The translations under genes and the position numbers were made by a program. This document shows, piece by piece, positions 23,884-36,320 of a stretch of 64,000 nt of DNA. The DNA is from Callorhinus ursinus (taxonomy: Eukaryota; Chordata; Mammalia; Carnivora; Otariidae): NCBI RefSeq assembly GCF_003265705.1, contig NW_020312848.1, forward strand, positions 53,239,642-53,303,641, written 5' to 3'. How positions within the stretch are numbered: the stretch's first letter is position 1; every line of letters starts with the position of its first letter. The notes under the pieces are model-generated. The model did no database searches. It saw only the letters and a program-made list of their open reading frames with translations, and had not been told where the DNA came from.

Positions 23884-24439
23884 AGGAAGGAAGTTTCCCA
23901 GTAATTTCTCAAAAAAAATGCAAGCCAAAGTAAAGAAATTCATGATATTCAGCTTAGTGAGAGGTTATTCATTTTCTTATATGTCCATCCTCTTCTGTGT
24001 AAAATGGACCCAATTACGCTCTTGTTATCCTTACACACCCCATGTTTAATCCCCAGCTCTTCATGCTCTCTTCTGCGATCCTGTTCCCTCCGTCCATGCT
24101 TTAGTGGCTACATCCATAAGAATTTTCAATATTAGGACACAAAAACAACATGGAAATTTGGGGCTTGGTGATCAGTGATGAAAGAAGAGGTTCAGTTATA
24201 TTAAAGAGTCTGAAAACCGCTTGACTCAATATTATTTTTTCAGTCTAGATCTTGCCCTGCTACCTAATTGGTTGGACACAGAATCTGATTAGAAACAAAA
24301 CAGACAACACAGACAAGAAAATCCAAGAATTTCATAGATTTACATGTCAGTGGGAAAAATAAATGGTAAATAAATCGGGTTAAGAATGGTAAAATAAAGT
24401 ATGCAAGGAGTATAGTGGAGAGTACAAACTGTAAACTTT
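23884..24439. other. Unassigned DNA
   Basis: No feature recognised. Confidence 0.4.
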
Positions 24440-24700
24440 ACCTAAGTATAGTGTAAATGCAGAAAAGTGTACCAATTATAAGTGCCCAGCTTAATGTATT
24501 TCACAATGTGAACACATTTATATAACCATCATCTAGATTAAGAAGCAGACCATTAGGAGAGCTCCATGGCCCTTACCAGGCACTGCCCACACCTGCTCCA
24601 AGGGTAATCATATTCTGTGTTCATTCTGAAGCTCCATAACACTGGCAAGAGCTATATGCCATGACTTTTGGAAGAAGAAACCATTCTATTTGAAATCCAA
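24440..24700. mobile_element. Old L1-type fragment
   Basis: 'aaagtgtaccaattataagt', 'cacaatgtgaacacatttat', 'ataaccatcatctagattaa' and 'agaagcagaccattagg' follow an old L1-related mammalian repeat. Orientation is left open. Confidence 0.5.
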
Positions 24701-24869
24701 CATAAGATAAGGTTTCCTCATTTTATGAATGCCATAATGTTTTTATTATATAGCAGCATTAAAATCCCCACACTCTGTTCTCTCAAAAAATCTTAAGATT
24801 AACCATATCATAGCCACTGTGAAGACACAGTTTTAACTAAGTTCCAGGAATGTTATGTAATCACAAAAT

Positions 24870-25000
24870 GACCCAATAAAATAGGGACTATTTATAATTA
24901 TCCTATATTTATTGTTGAGGAAACTGAGGATAAATTAATTGGCCAAAGTCTGTTTTAACAAGTAACAAAGTTGGGATTAGAATGCAAATTAATGATTCTA
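24870..25000 (+). repeat. MIR-type SINE fragment
   Basis: 'aaatagggactatttataat', 'ttgaggaaactgaggataaa' and 'aaagttgggattagaatgca' are the MIR core and 3' order. Confidence 0.65.
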
Positions 25001-26819
25001 ATGTGTAAATTCTTAACCACAAATTTATTCTCACATTCTCACACAGATACCAATAATATGTGTGATATTATTCAAATTCTCTGTTTTGCCTCAGTTGTTT
25101 CACATTCGGTGGCTCATTATAAAAATTGCTTCCATCATTTGGTCCTTTTAAAGTTAAGTTAAATGTAGAAGCAAAGATAAAAAAGAAAGCTGTTAGAAAT
25201 GATGTGCTCAGTAAAATCAAATATTCTGGACGTTTTCATGAAGATGTCCACCTTAGATGATGGACTACATCCATGATTTTTAACTCTTAAGATCATATAA
25301 AAACTTCCTCTTAGATATGGTGTTTGGCTTCAGGAATAATTGTTGCATGAGAAGGTCATGTATTGTAGCTTCTGGAATATTTTCAAGCTTTGTAATTAAT
25401 AAAGGTTATCTGGAATTAAATAATTAAGTCTTCATGGGGTACTTATTTATATTTAAATGTTTAAAATCAAAGTACTTTTAACATATGACCATCTTTTAAT
25501 CTATGAAGGTAGGAGTTTCAGAGATTAGGTTATGGCATAAACAATGTTCCATAATAGTAAATAAATTCATATGAAGAAAAATTATTTAAGATTTTACCTT
25601 TTTAACTTTTTACCTAGTATTGCACTTGTAGGAAACATAATATATTGTTACTCTAGTAAATAACCAAATGTCCCTACAGTTCAAGTGTAAAGTAACAGGT
25701 TGATGATGAAATAGATTTATCCTATGAGATAAAACTCTCATATTATTCCTGATCCATTAATACACAATTCTTTGTGCCTTAGATTTACACAGTCTTCAGG
25801 CAAGAAGAAAAGCTTATTAAAATTAATTTTTCCCTTAAGACTTATTCTGGATTTTCACATACATTGCACAAGCGAAATGGCTTTTAAAAACTCATGCTTT
25901 TTGTCATCCTAATTGTTTTACACATCTTGGCAACTTTCCACACCTTATATAAAACAGGGGTTCATTAGGAGTCATTAAAAGAAAATATTTTTCTTGTAAA
26001 TGCATTAGAGAATTTGCACATTATTTTATGCCATTTTCAGAAGCTATGTAAATTGTGACTAATCATGAAGCAAACAGGGTCACTTAACAATAATGCAGGA
26101 AAGAATCTCTCAGCAACAGAATTTCAGAAATGAGAACTTGATGGGATTTGGAAATTGAACCATTATTACCTGTTAATGTTTAGCATTATGTTTTTATTTG
26201 ATCATTTTTTGTTCTTAAGTCATTAGTGATATTTTTATATATTCTTAGGTATTACAAGAAGAAAATAAATATAAGGAAAATGAATAATAAAATCAAAATC
26301 AGAGGTGAAAATTGTATTCATAGTTTACTTTTACCAAATGATTTCTTACAGAAAGAACATAGATATGAAGTGAGATAGAGGGAAGCGGGGGGAGGTAAGG
26401 TAAATTTAGCAGGCATATGCAGTTTAGGTGGTGAGATGTTGATACGGAAGAAAAAAGACAGGCCTATATTTCAGTATTACCAACATATAAGTCATATGAA
26501 TGAACAAATCTGATTTTATAGCTACTTTATAGAGGATCCAGGAGTAGTGTTATTTTTAAATCCTTAAGAACAAGGAAAAATAACCAAATCACTGCCATTT
26601 AAATGATGTGCATATATGAAGAGCAAATAAAAAGCATTCTCTAACTTTATTTCTCAGAGCAACTTGTATTTCTGAGTCATATGCAATTGCACGCATGCTT
26701 AGGTCCTAAATAAATAGGTTGTTAGAATCATGTACTGAACTTTACATTCTAACTGTGCCTGCATTATCTCCAGGGTAAGCTAGGCAATAAACCTGATCCC
26801 AACATATAAGAGAGCCAAT
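25001..26819. other. Unassigned AT-rich, repeat-poor DNA
   Basis: No repeat signature seen. The block at about 25850-26340 is high-complexity and could hold conserved noncoding sequence, which only alignment can show. Confidence 0.4.
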
Positions 26820-27290
26820 GCAGCCTCATCTCCCCCATTTTTGACATTTTTATAACCATCTTCTACTTATCAAAACTAAGAAGTTGCCATTGACATAAAA
26901 CTATTAACTAAACTACAGACTTCATTCAGATTTCTCCCAGTTTCCCACTCATGTCTTTTTCTGTTGCAGGATCTAGTTCAGGTACAATACCACGCTGTAT
27001 TTAGTCTAACACCTCCTTAGTCTCCTTTTGAGGAGTCCTTGTCTAGTATTTATAAAATGCCTCTCAATTTGGGTTTGTCTGACATTTTTCTCATGACTAG
27101 GGTAAGGTTTTTGGATTTGGGGGATGAATAGCACAGATGTGCCCTTCTCATTCAATCTTATGAGGCCAACTCCTTTTAAAGTTTAATTTGGTTTCCATGG
27201 GAAAGTTATTTGTGTGATGCAATTTGCTAGGTATGCAAGCTGTAGTCATGTGCTTGATCTTTCTTGCCTAATAAGAGTAACTGAAAAAGT
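26820..27290 (-). mobile_element. Old L1 (L1M-type) fragment, antisense
   Basis: 'gttgcaggatctagttcagg', 'ctccttagtctccttttgag', 'aaaatgcctctcaatttggg', 'tttgtctgacatttttctca' and 'ttgggggatgaatagcaca' match an old L1 region in T-rich (antisense) orientation. Confidence 0.65.
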
Positions 27291-27544
27291 TGGAAGGAGT
27301 CAAAACAATTTTGTGGATCAAACAGAATATCAACAGGATCTAAGAAATTATGAAAATAGTTTTTGAGAAAGCCAGTCATTTTATGGTCCCTGCATCAGGA
27401 AAAAGGCTATGATTAATTTTTTTGTAAAGTTGGACTGATAGTGGGGATCATGTCCAAAAACACGTTATATTCTTCATTGGCTGAAAATCTTTGTTACTTT
27501 TTGTTTACAATCAGCCTTGGCTTTCACATAATTTGATTACACGG

Positions 27545-27720
27545 GAATACTTTGGAGCCAGATTCCTTGGGTTCACATTCTTGGCCCTCCTGTTGTAGTT
27601 GCCAAGTCACTGTCCCTTGCTACATAATTTGAGTAAATGCACACAGAACCCTAACACAACACTTGGCACGCAGTAAGTATTCAATAAACATTAACTACTA
27701 TCATTATTATTCAAAGCTAC
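27545..27720 (+). repeat. MIR-type SINE fragment
   Basis: 'ttggagccagattccttggg', 'gttgccaagtcactgtccct' and 'acacttggcacgcagtaagt' then 'attcaataaacattaac' follow nearly the whole MIR order. Confidence 0.75.
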
Positions 27721-28800
27721 AAGACTTTATTAGTAAATACTTTGTGTCACATTTTGGTGTGGACAAATAAAGCATAGAACTTTTTAAGGGGGAAGGAGCA
27801 TTATACAAATAAAAGTACTCTTAAATAGTTTGCCTAGCCTTTTTGTTTATATCATCCATTATATGTATTTCTCTATATTCCAAAATTAAATGCCTAGTTC
27901 CCTATTTAAGATTGAGTTCATATTTATTTTTCCAAACGCATCCTTCTTTCAGTTCTCATTTATTTTACCAACATTCATATCATGTTTAGTTTTCAGATAT
28001 CAGGCCTCTTAATGCCTAAACTTTCCCTGTTAATATTGACTTTTAGATTCAAAAGTTGGCTTAAAAATCTGGGGAATTTTATATGTATTTCTGGTACACC
28101 AGAGCAGTTAAAGCTATTTATTTAGTACTCTTACTAGTTTATTTAGCAATCTACACTACTAATAAAGATGGGAAAGCAAAATATAAATAAACTCATTAAG
28201 AGTTTGCAGAATGGAATGTGAAGCACTGTTCACATAAATAAACAAATAGTGAGTGTCTAATCATTTCTTTATGATCTGATTTGCCTGGTTTTGTTTGCGT
28301 ACATAGGATGAACTTCTAGGTAAGATCGCTCTTTGCTTTTCTGAATCAGAGATCCTAGAGACCATATGAAGTAACTCTACAAAAAATGTATACTCCCATG
28401 AAAATTCACTTTCACAGTCTTAACTGTGATGAAAGTATATCCCATATATGATATAAACACCTCTTCATTAAATGAAGGAGTTTCTTTTCACTCATTCATG
28501 TGTGAATTCTGTGACTCCCATTGACAATGATCAGAAGAACAAAGAAAGCTGTTCTTGAAGCTCTTGCAGAAAATAAAAAAAGGGCTTTCTCAGCAGTCGC
28601 TACCAAATCCCTCATCAAGTCTCATTGGCTGAAATTGAATCACATGACCATTCCTGGCTCATTGCTTAAGGGGATGCATGCCTAGAGCTGGCAATCGTCC
28701 AGCTTGTCCTGACACAGGTCAGCTGAAAGGCAGAGGACAAAAGGTGAAACCTATGAGCTCTGTTAAGAAGGACAGAGAATGGATGATAAATAGGCAATTA
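27721..28800. other. Unassigned DNA
   Basis: No gene or repeat recognised. The frame starting at 28678 runs into the SINE that follows and is not evidence of a gene. Confidence 0.4.
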
Positions 28801-28813
28801 AAAATGCATATTA

Positions 28814-29005
28814 GGGGTTGCCTGGGTGGCTCAGTCATTAAGCGTCTGACTTCCGCTCAGGTCATGATTCCAGCGTCCTGGGATCGAGCCCCGCATCGGG
28901 CTCCCTGCTCGGCCAGAAGCCTGCTTCTCCCTCTCCCACTCGGCCTGCTTGTGTTCCCTCTCTCGCTGTCTCTCTCTGTCAAATAAATAAATAAAAATCT
29001 TTAAA
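28814..29005 (+). mobile_element. CAN/SINEC SINE, sense (young type)
   Basis: Head 'ggggttgcctgggtggctca', body 'gatcgagccccgcatcgggc', then 'cttgtgttccctctctcgct' and an 'aaataaataaataaaaatct' tail. A perfect 13-bp duplication AAAATGCATATTA lies at 28801-28813 and 29006-29018. The wording is that of younger arctoid copies. Confidence 0.97.
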
Positions 29006-29018
29006 AAAATGCATATTA

Positions 29019-29199
29019 AGGTAAAAATTTGGATATATGTTAAACATACATCCCTATGCTATTTATTAGTGTGAGTAAGAAAGTTTCTGGCCTCATGAAC
29101 TTATATTCATTGGCAAATACAGACAATCAAATTAAGATAATTTTAATTTTTAATTTTAATATTTAATATGTACAATGAAAAAACTGAAACAGGGTAATG
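29019..29199. other. Unassigned AT-rich DNA
   Basis: Contains a short TTTTAATTTTTAATTTTAA run near 29140. Confidence 0.5.
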
Positions 29200-29530
29200 G
29201 GAGATGATCATTTGGGAAGTGGCCTCTCTGAGATGGTGATGTTTTAGTCAAGAATGGAATGGTCAAAAGAGACATCCAGGTGAAGACCTGTGGAAAGAAT
29301 CTTCCATTTCAGAGAGAAAAGCCAGTGCAAATTCCCAGAGACAAGCTTGGCCTTTTCAAATGAAAGAAGACTGACAGAGCTAGAACATCATGAAGGAGGT
29401 AAGAGATTGGGACTGAGAAGTCACTGGGACTAGCTCATGTCCAGGTCATAATGAAAAGTTTGGATTTTATTCTACTTGAACTGGAAAGCCACTGGGGTTG
29501 GATTTCTGGAGAGAAAATAGAAAGGCATCA
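29200..29530 (+). repeat. Old mammalian repeat fragment, unnamed family
   Basis: 'ggcctctctgagatggtgat', 'ccagtgcaaattcccagaga', 'tttggattttattctacttg' and 'ctggaaagccactggggttg' recall a widespread mammalian family also found at 45390-45700 and 61831-62352. Confidence 0.5.
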
Positions 29531-31129
29531 AAGGGAAGTAAAGCTTTCTGATGGTTGTCTCACAATTTCACCTGTATTCATTTGTATTTCCCAAATCAGC
29601 TGATCTCTTCGATCTTGAAGTTTGAGACCAATCCTCTGAGTAACCCAAATATTTTTCTGATTTTCTGCAAAAATGATTGGTTAATTTTTCACATGCAGTA
29701 ATTCTATAAAATGGGTCACTTTCTAATTTGAGAAGACCCTTACAATTTTACAACTGTCCTATATGGAAGTGGGGCTTTATTGCAGAATTACTGAGGTAGA
29801 CAAAATATCCGGACTGGCTGGGAAGCATTTTAAATCAGCAGATTTGTCAAGGTGTGTACCACAAGTCAGAAGCAACTGCTATTCACTCAACAGTCTAAAC
29901 TGTCAACTCCATCCTCCTCCTGCATAAAAATAAACGTTTTCTCCACAACAAAGGCTTTTTATAAAAGCAATAAAACAACTCAAGGAAGCATTGTTATCAT
30001 GAGCTAATCACACTCTTGGGGAATTAGAGGCACTTAGGTACCCAGTGTCTCACAGCACCTGAGGGCTGTGCTTATCTCCTGATAACCTCCCAGTCTGTCA
30101 GAACTTGTTGGTTAATTAGATAATATTCAACTTGGTAATAGTGTATTTGAAGATTCTTTTGGAAGTTGCATAAACAAGCACAATTTATAAAACACATACA
30201 CACATGCATACACATATCAGCAAAAAATTGGATAATTATCATTTACTCCAAATGAACCCAAGTTTTAAATAACTATTAATATATATATTTATATTTATAA
30301 CATAGAGTCCAAGAACTAAAAACCCTGAGGTGCTACTTTAACAATGAGTAATTCTGATGAGTTTGACCCAGGAAACCAGCTAAAATTATACAATGTAGTT
30401 TATTTGCAATCAATAAATGGTTGTGACACTTCAATCCCTTTTATAGCATTTAGTTGCCCATTGTTTAATAAAGAATTGGGGCAGAATTATAAACAGATAT
30501 TGCTAATAATAAACCCAGGCATAAACATATACATGTAATTTGGAAAAGTTTGTCATAATAAGGCTTATGTTAGGGTGATGGAGAAAAACTTAGAAATAAA
30601 CTTGAATATTGACAGTTATTTGGCAGTTCAGATGTTTTAATTAGTTTAAATATTTAAAGAAAAAAATTATTTCTTTCTTATTTATATTCCCAGCACAGTG
30701 GGAATTCATTCATAGTGTCTATGAATCTCACAGATCATGGTATTACATTAATAAATGAGTGAACTTTTTTAATAAAAGATGCCATATAACTGAAAATATT
30801 TTATAGTACTATCACTTTTCACAACTACCAGAACATTAAGAAAAAGGATTCAAAAGTTTAATTTTGCTTTTTTTGGTTTCTTATGTAATTAAATAAGAAT
30901 GGAGTAGATGGACCTGAAGAATAGTAATTCAAGGTAGAGTTTAAGTTTTGGAAACTTAATAAGTTTATAATGTGGTATGCTAAGAGGTACACTAACAAAG
31001 GATGATGGGACTTTAAGGGGAACATCAGGAATCTAGGATAAGTAGTCTAACGGTGGAAAAAAGAGAGATAAATTAGAATGAATTTATGAGGGAGATGATA
31101 GAATTTTTTCCTCTTGGCATTATTAAAAT
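29531..31129. other. Unassigned DNA, repeat-poor at left
   Basis: About 29580-30150 is high-complexity and free of recognisable repeats, a possible conserved noncoding block. The rest is AT-rich and featureless to the eye. Confidence 0.4.
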
Positions 31130-31250
31130 GCCAACAAACAAAGCAAGATTTATTGAGCCACCACTATATGCCAAGTGCCATTACCAGCTGATTGTGTATA
31201 GGAGTCAAAATTCAAATAAGGTAGAGCCCCTACTCTCAAAGAATTTATCT
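31130..31250 (+). repeat. Old SINE/LINE fragment
   Basis: 'gatttattgagccaccacta', 'tatgccaagtgccattacca' and 'tagagcccctactctcaaag' match an ancient mammalian repeat (MIR or L3 class). Confidence 0.5.
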
Positions 31251-31380
31251 TTTTTGCTCTACACAAAATGTCTCATATGCTTGAACTTAGTAGATATTTA
31301 TGTAAGTCAATACAAATAATCAAATTAGTCCAAGATTCCAATACCATCCATCAAAATCACCTAGAAGCATTTAATTATAT

Positions 31381-33100
31381 TTTTTAAAATTTTTTATTGT
31401 TATGTTAATCACCATACATCACATCATTAGTTTTTGATGTAGTGTTCCATGATTCATTGTTCACATGTAACACCCAGTGCTCCACGCAGAACATGCCCTC
31501 TTTAATACCCCTCACCAGGCTAACCCATCCTCCCACCCCTCTCCCCTCTAGAACCCTCAATTGGTTTTTCAGAGGACATCGTCTCTCATGGTTCATCTCC
31601 CCCTCCGATTTCCCCCTGTTCATTCTTCCCCTCCTGTTATCTTCTTCTTTTTTTTTTCTTAACATATATTGCATTATTTGTTTCAGAGGTACAGATCTGC
31701 GATTCAACAGTCTTGCACAATTCACAGTGCTCACCATAGCACATACCCTCCCCAATGTCTATCACCCAGCCACCCCATTCCTCCCACCCGCCCCCCACTC
31801 CAGCCACCCTCAGTTCATTTCCTGAGATTAAGAATTCCTCATATCAGTGAGGTCATATGATACATGTCTTTCTCTGATTGACTTATTTCACTCAGCATAA
31901 CACCCTCCAGTTCCATCCACGTCGTTGCAAATGGCAAGATCTCATTCCTTTTGATGGCTGCATAATATTCCATTGTATATATATACCACATCTTCTTTAT
32001 CCATTCATCTGTCGATAAACATCTTGGCTCTTTCCACAGTTTGGCTATTGTGGACATTGCTGTTATAAATATCAGGGTGCACGTACCCCTTNNNNNNNNN
32101 NTTGTGGACATTGCTGCTATAAACATTGGGGTGCACGTACCCCTTCGGGTCCCTACATTTGTATCTTTGTGGTAAATACCCAGTAGTGCAATTGCTGGAT
32201 CGAATGGTAGCTCTAATTTCAACTGTTTGAGGAACCTCCATACTGTTTTCCAGAGGGGTTGCACCAGCTTGCATTCCCACCAACAGTGTAGGAGGGTTCC
32301 CCTTTCTCCACATCCCCGCCAACATCTGTCGTTCCCTGACTTGTTAATTTTAGCCATTCTGACGGGTGTGAGGTGGTATCTCATGGAGGTTTTGATTTGG
32401 ATTTCCCTGATGCCGAACGATGTTGAGCACTTTTTCATGTGCCTGTTGGCCATTTGGATGTATTCTTTGGAGAAATGTCTGTTCATGTCTTCTGCCCATT
32501 TCTTGATTGGATTATTTGTTCTTTGGGTGTTGAGTTTGATAAGTTCTTTATAGATTTTGGATACTAGCCCTTTATCTGATATGTCATTTGCAAATATTTT
32601 CTCCCATTCTGTCGGTTGTCTTTTGGTTTTGTGGACTGTTTCTTTTCTGTGCAAAAGCTTTTTATCTTGATGAAATCCCAATAGTTCATTTTTGCCCTGG
32701 CTTCCCTTGCCTTTGGCGATGTGTCTAGGAAGAAGTTGCTGCGGCTGAGGTGGAAGAGGTTGCTGCCTGTGTTCTCCTTTAGGATTTTGATGGACTCCTG
32801 TCTCACATTTAGGTCTTTCAACCATTTGGAGTCTATTTTTGTGTGTGGTGTAAGGAAATGGTCCAGTTTCATTCTTCTGCATGTGGCTGTCCAATTTTCC
32901 CAACATCATTTGTTGAAGAGACTGTCTTTTTTCCATTGGACATTCTTTCCTGCTTTGTCGAAGATGAGTTGACGATAGAGTTGAGGGTCCATTTCTGGGC
33001 TCTCGATTCTGTTCCATTGATCTATGTGTCTGTTTTTGTGCCAGTACCATACTGTCTTGATGATGACAGCTTTGTAATAGAGCTGGAAGTCTGGAATAGT
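31381..33100 (-). pseudogene. L1 3' half (ORF2 C-terminus plus 3' UTR), antisense
   Basis: This is the carnivore-type L1 3' end in reverse: 3' UTR at 31381-31840, then the ORF2 C-terminal part up to about 33100. The frame at 31839-33050 contains the cysteine-rich C-terminal motif of L1 ORF2 ([18 protein letters not shown], from about residue 240) and the conserved 'STDEWIKKMWYIYTMEYYAA' stretch. The upstream part, including the 'DSLFNK' segment at 32906-32923, lies in another frame and ends in a stop, and a frame change falls near 32620, so no full protein could be made. An N gap interrupts it at 32092-32101. It is joined head to head with the next L1. Confidence 0.92.
32092..32101. other. 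Assembly gap (10 N) between near-duplicate 44-mers
   Basis: The 44 bases to the left (32048-32091) and the 44 bases to the right (32102-32145) are 40/44 identical, so the same L1 piece is written twice around the gap. Confidence 0.98.
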
Positions 33101-34945
33101 CACATTTCTATACACTAACAATGAGACAGAAGAAATTAAGGAGTCAATCCCATTTACAACTGCATCCAAAATCATAAGATACCTAGGAATGAACCTAACC
33201 AAAGAGGCAAAGGATCTGTACTCAGAAAACCATAGAGCACTCATGAAAGAAATTGAGGAAGACACAAGGAAATGGAAAAAGTTCCATGCTCATGGATTGG
33301 GAGAACAGATAGTCTTAAAATGTCTATTTTTACATAGAGCAATCTATACATTGAATGTAATCCCTATCAAAATACCATCAACTTTTTTCACAGAGCTGGA
33401 ACAAGCAATCCTAAAATTTGTATGAACCAAAAAAAAAGATCCCAAATAGTCAAAGGAATGTTGAAAAAGAAAAATCAAAGCTGGTGGCATCACATTCCAG
33501 ACTTCAAGCTATATTACAAAGCTGCAATCATCAAGACAGTATGTAATCATCAAGACAGCCCAGAAATGGACCCAACTCTATGGTCAACTAATCTTTGATA
33601 AAGCAGGAAAGAATATCCAATGGAAAAAAGACAGTCTCTTCAACAAATGGTGTTGAGAAAACTAGACAGCACCATGCAGAAGAATGGAACTGGACTATTC
33701 CCTTAACCATACACAAAAATAGACTCAAAATGGATGGAAGACCTAAATGTGAGACAGGAATCCATCAAAATCCTTAAGGAGAACACAGGCAGCAATCTCT
33801 TTGACCTCGGCTGTAACAACTTCTGGCTAGACACGTCTCCAAAGGCAATGTGAACAAAAGCAAAAATGAGCTATTGGGACTTCATCAACATAAAAAGATT
33901 TTGCACAGCAAAGGAAACAGTCGACAAAACTACAAGACAACCAACAGAATGGGAGAAGATATTTGCAAATGTCTTATCAGATAAAAGACTAGTATCCAAG
34001 ATCTATAAGGAACTTATCAAACTCAACACCCAAAGAACAAATAATCCAAGAAATGGGCAGAAGACATGAACAGACATTTCTCCAAAGAAGAGGTACAAAT
34101 GGCCAACAGACACATGAAAGAATGCTCACATCACTTGGCATCAGGGAAATACAACTCAAAATCACAATGAGATACCACCTCACACCAGTCAGAATGGCTA
34201 AAATTAACAAGGCAGGAAACAACAGATGTTGGCGATGATGCGGAGAAAGGGGAACCCTCTTACACTGTTGTTGGGAATGCAAGCTGGCGCAGCCACTCTT
34301 GAAAACAGCATGGAGGTTCCTCAAAAAGTTGAAAATAGAGCTACTGTACGACCCAGCAATTGCACTACAGGGTATTTACCCCAAAGATACCAAAGTAGTG
34401 ATCCGAAGAGACACCTGCACCCCAGTGTTTATAGCAGCAACGTCCACAATAGCCAAACTATGGAAAGTGCCCAGATGTCCATCGACAGATGAATGGATAA
34501 AGAAGATGTGGTATATCTTGCAATATACCACATCTTGTAATACTATTCAGCCATCAAAATGAATGAAATCTTGCCATTTGCAATGACATGGATGGAGCTA
34601 GAGGGTAGGATAAATGCTAGGTAAATTAAGTCAATCAGAGAAAGACAATTATCATATGATTTCACTCATATGTGGAATTTAAGAAACAAAACAGGGGAGC
34701 ATATATGAAGGGAGGGAAAAATAAAACAAGATGAAATCAGAGAGGCAGACAAACCGTAAGAGACTCTTAACCATAAGAAACAAACTGAGGGCTGCTGGAG
34801 GGGCTGGGGAGATGGGGTAACAGGGTGATGGGCATTAAGGAGGGCACATGATATAATGAGCACTCAGTGTGATACACAACTGATGAATCACTGAACTCCA
34901 CCTCTGAAACTAATAATACACTATATGTTAATTAATTGAATTGAA
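33101..34945 (+). pseudogene. L1 3' half (ORF2 C-terminus plus 3' UTR), sense
   Basis: Sense L1 beginning inside ORF2 ('tctatacactaacaatgaga') and running through the ORF2 C-terminus to a 3' UTR ('gatgggcattaaggagggca', 'gtgatacacaactgatgaat') with an A/T-rich end. The protein is split into frames at 33189-33425, 33595-33777, 33866-34069, 34053-34238, 34226-34492 and 34299-34562 by several frameshifts and stops, so it is inactive. Compared with the antisense partner it extends about 390 bp further upstream and lacks a segment near 33540, where a 14-bp word is instead present twice. No target-site duplication is evident around the pair. Confidence 0.92.
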
Positions 34946-35639
34946 TTTTTTTTTTTAAAAAGTGAATACCCTAAAGAGAGCACCTATATTTCTCTGTTCC
35001 CTTCATGAAGATCCACCAAAATGACTCTAAGACATCTGAAGGGGGAAAAAAATCCATAAATGATTTGAAAATGGGAACTTTCCATTCACCTTTTTCATCA
35101 GATATATTTCTAAGAAGGATTCACTTTTTTGAATTACATAATAACATATGTACTTTTTTTCAGTTCAACATAATGACACTAACATTTATTTATTTATTTT
35201 AATTTAACAACACTAAGGTGGGGATTTAAAATTAATAAATTAATATGTAACTGGGTGTTCATAAAAATATATGAGAAGTACAAGTAAAATAATAATTCTA
35301 CTCGAAGGGAAACATTTATTTACACTAATGATTTCATACCCACATCATAAAACAGACATTATAATCTATAAATTTCATTAATAATGAAACTAAGAAAGGA
35401 AAGGAAGATATGGGGAGTTGATGGCTAGCTCATTTGAATGTTCTAATGTAAGAAATCAATGTTTTAGTCAGTTCAGAAGTGTTAATAATTGAAATGGAGA
35501 CAACCAGTGTGACCTCATTATCTTAAGGAAAAAGAAGAATTTGAGTTGTTCTAGAATATTATGTCTAGCTCAATCTAAGATAATTATTGTTCAATTAAAT
35601 AAATTATTCATGAAAGTGTTATGATCATAGTTCTGAAAA
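34946..35639. other. Unassigned AT-rich DNA
   Basis: No feature recognised; short TTTATTTATTTA tract near 35185. Confidence 0.45.
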
Positions 35640-36120
35640 TTTGGAATATGTAGAACAAATGTTCCAAATCACTCATAACCTGCTATGCATTATTGCCCTG
35701 ATGAATTCTCCAGAATATTTTCTCTTGCTAATTGTGCCAGAGAATCTCAGTTGTCTCTCAAACTTACTTTCTTGCTGGAAGACTACTTTCAACAGAGGTT
35801 GAAAATACCAAAGGTTTGTTTTCCCAAACTTCTTTGCAGCAAGGGTATGTGACTCAGTCCTGGCCAATGAGGGCTGAGGGGTAGTCTGATTCAGGAAATG
35901 CAGTTATGTCTTCTGGGAAGTATTTTATTTCCTGTTAAAATAGAGATGTGTGAAGATTTGAGGTGAGAAATGTTCAGCCATCTTATGATCACGAGATGAT
36001 GGCTAAGAGAAACTGACACAGCACTGACATTGTTGAGTCAACATTGAAACAGTACACCTCTAATGAAGTACATACTTACTGAATTGAGGAAAAAGAAGCA
36101 CTTAGTTTACACCACTTTTA
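35640..36120. repeat. Old interspersed repeat, unnamed family
   Basis: 'cccaaacttctttgcagcaa', 'gtgactcagtcctggccaat', 'gagggctgaggggtagtctg' and 'cagccatcttatgatcacga' are familiar mammalian repeat words. A shorter relative is at 45765-45853. Confidence 0.5.
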
Positions 36121-36149
36121 TTCAGGTATTCTCTTACCTGCAGCCAAAA

Positions 36150-36320
36150 AACATTGTAAATGACATGTGTTTATATATACAATTGTGATCACAGTATGTG
36201 TAAAATTTTGTATCTTCTTTTTGTCACATAGTATTTTATCATTTTCTAATTTGGTACATTCTCCTCAAAATTATTATTTAATGGCTGTATAATGTAACAT
36301 TGTATGAATATATTATAATG
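36150..36320 (-). mobile_element. Old L1-type fragment, antisense
   Basis: 'tgtaaaattttgtatcttct' and 'atttaatggctgtataatgt' resemble an old L1 3' region in reverse. Confidence 0.45.

Noticed and set aside
28678..28986. 102-codon frame beginning with a plausible ATG
   Set aside because: Most of it translates the CAN SINE at 28814-29005; the C-terminal Leu-Pro-rich part is typical SINE-shadow protein.
31442..31825. 127-codon plus-strand frame
   Set aside because: Lies antisense to the L1 3' UTR at 31381-31840 and has no motif.
31381..34945. Single L1 with a twin-priming 5' inversion
   Set aside because: Both ends carry a 3' UTR, whereas twin-priming leaves only one.
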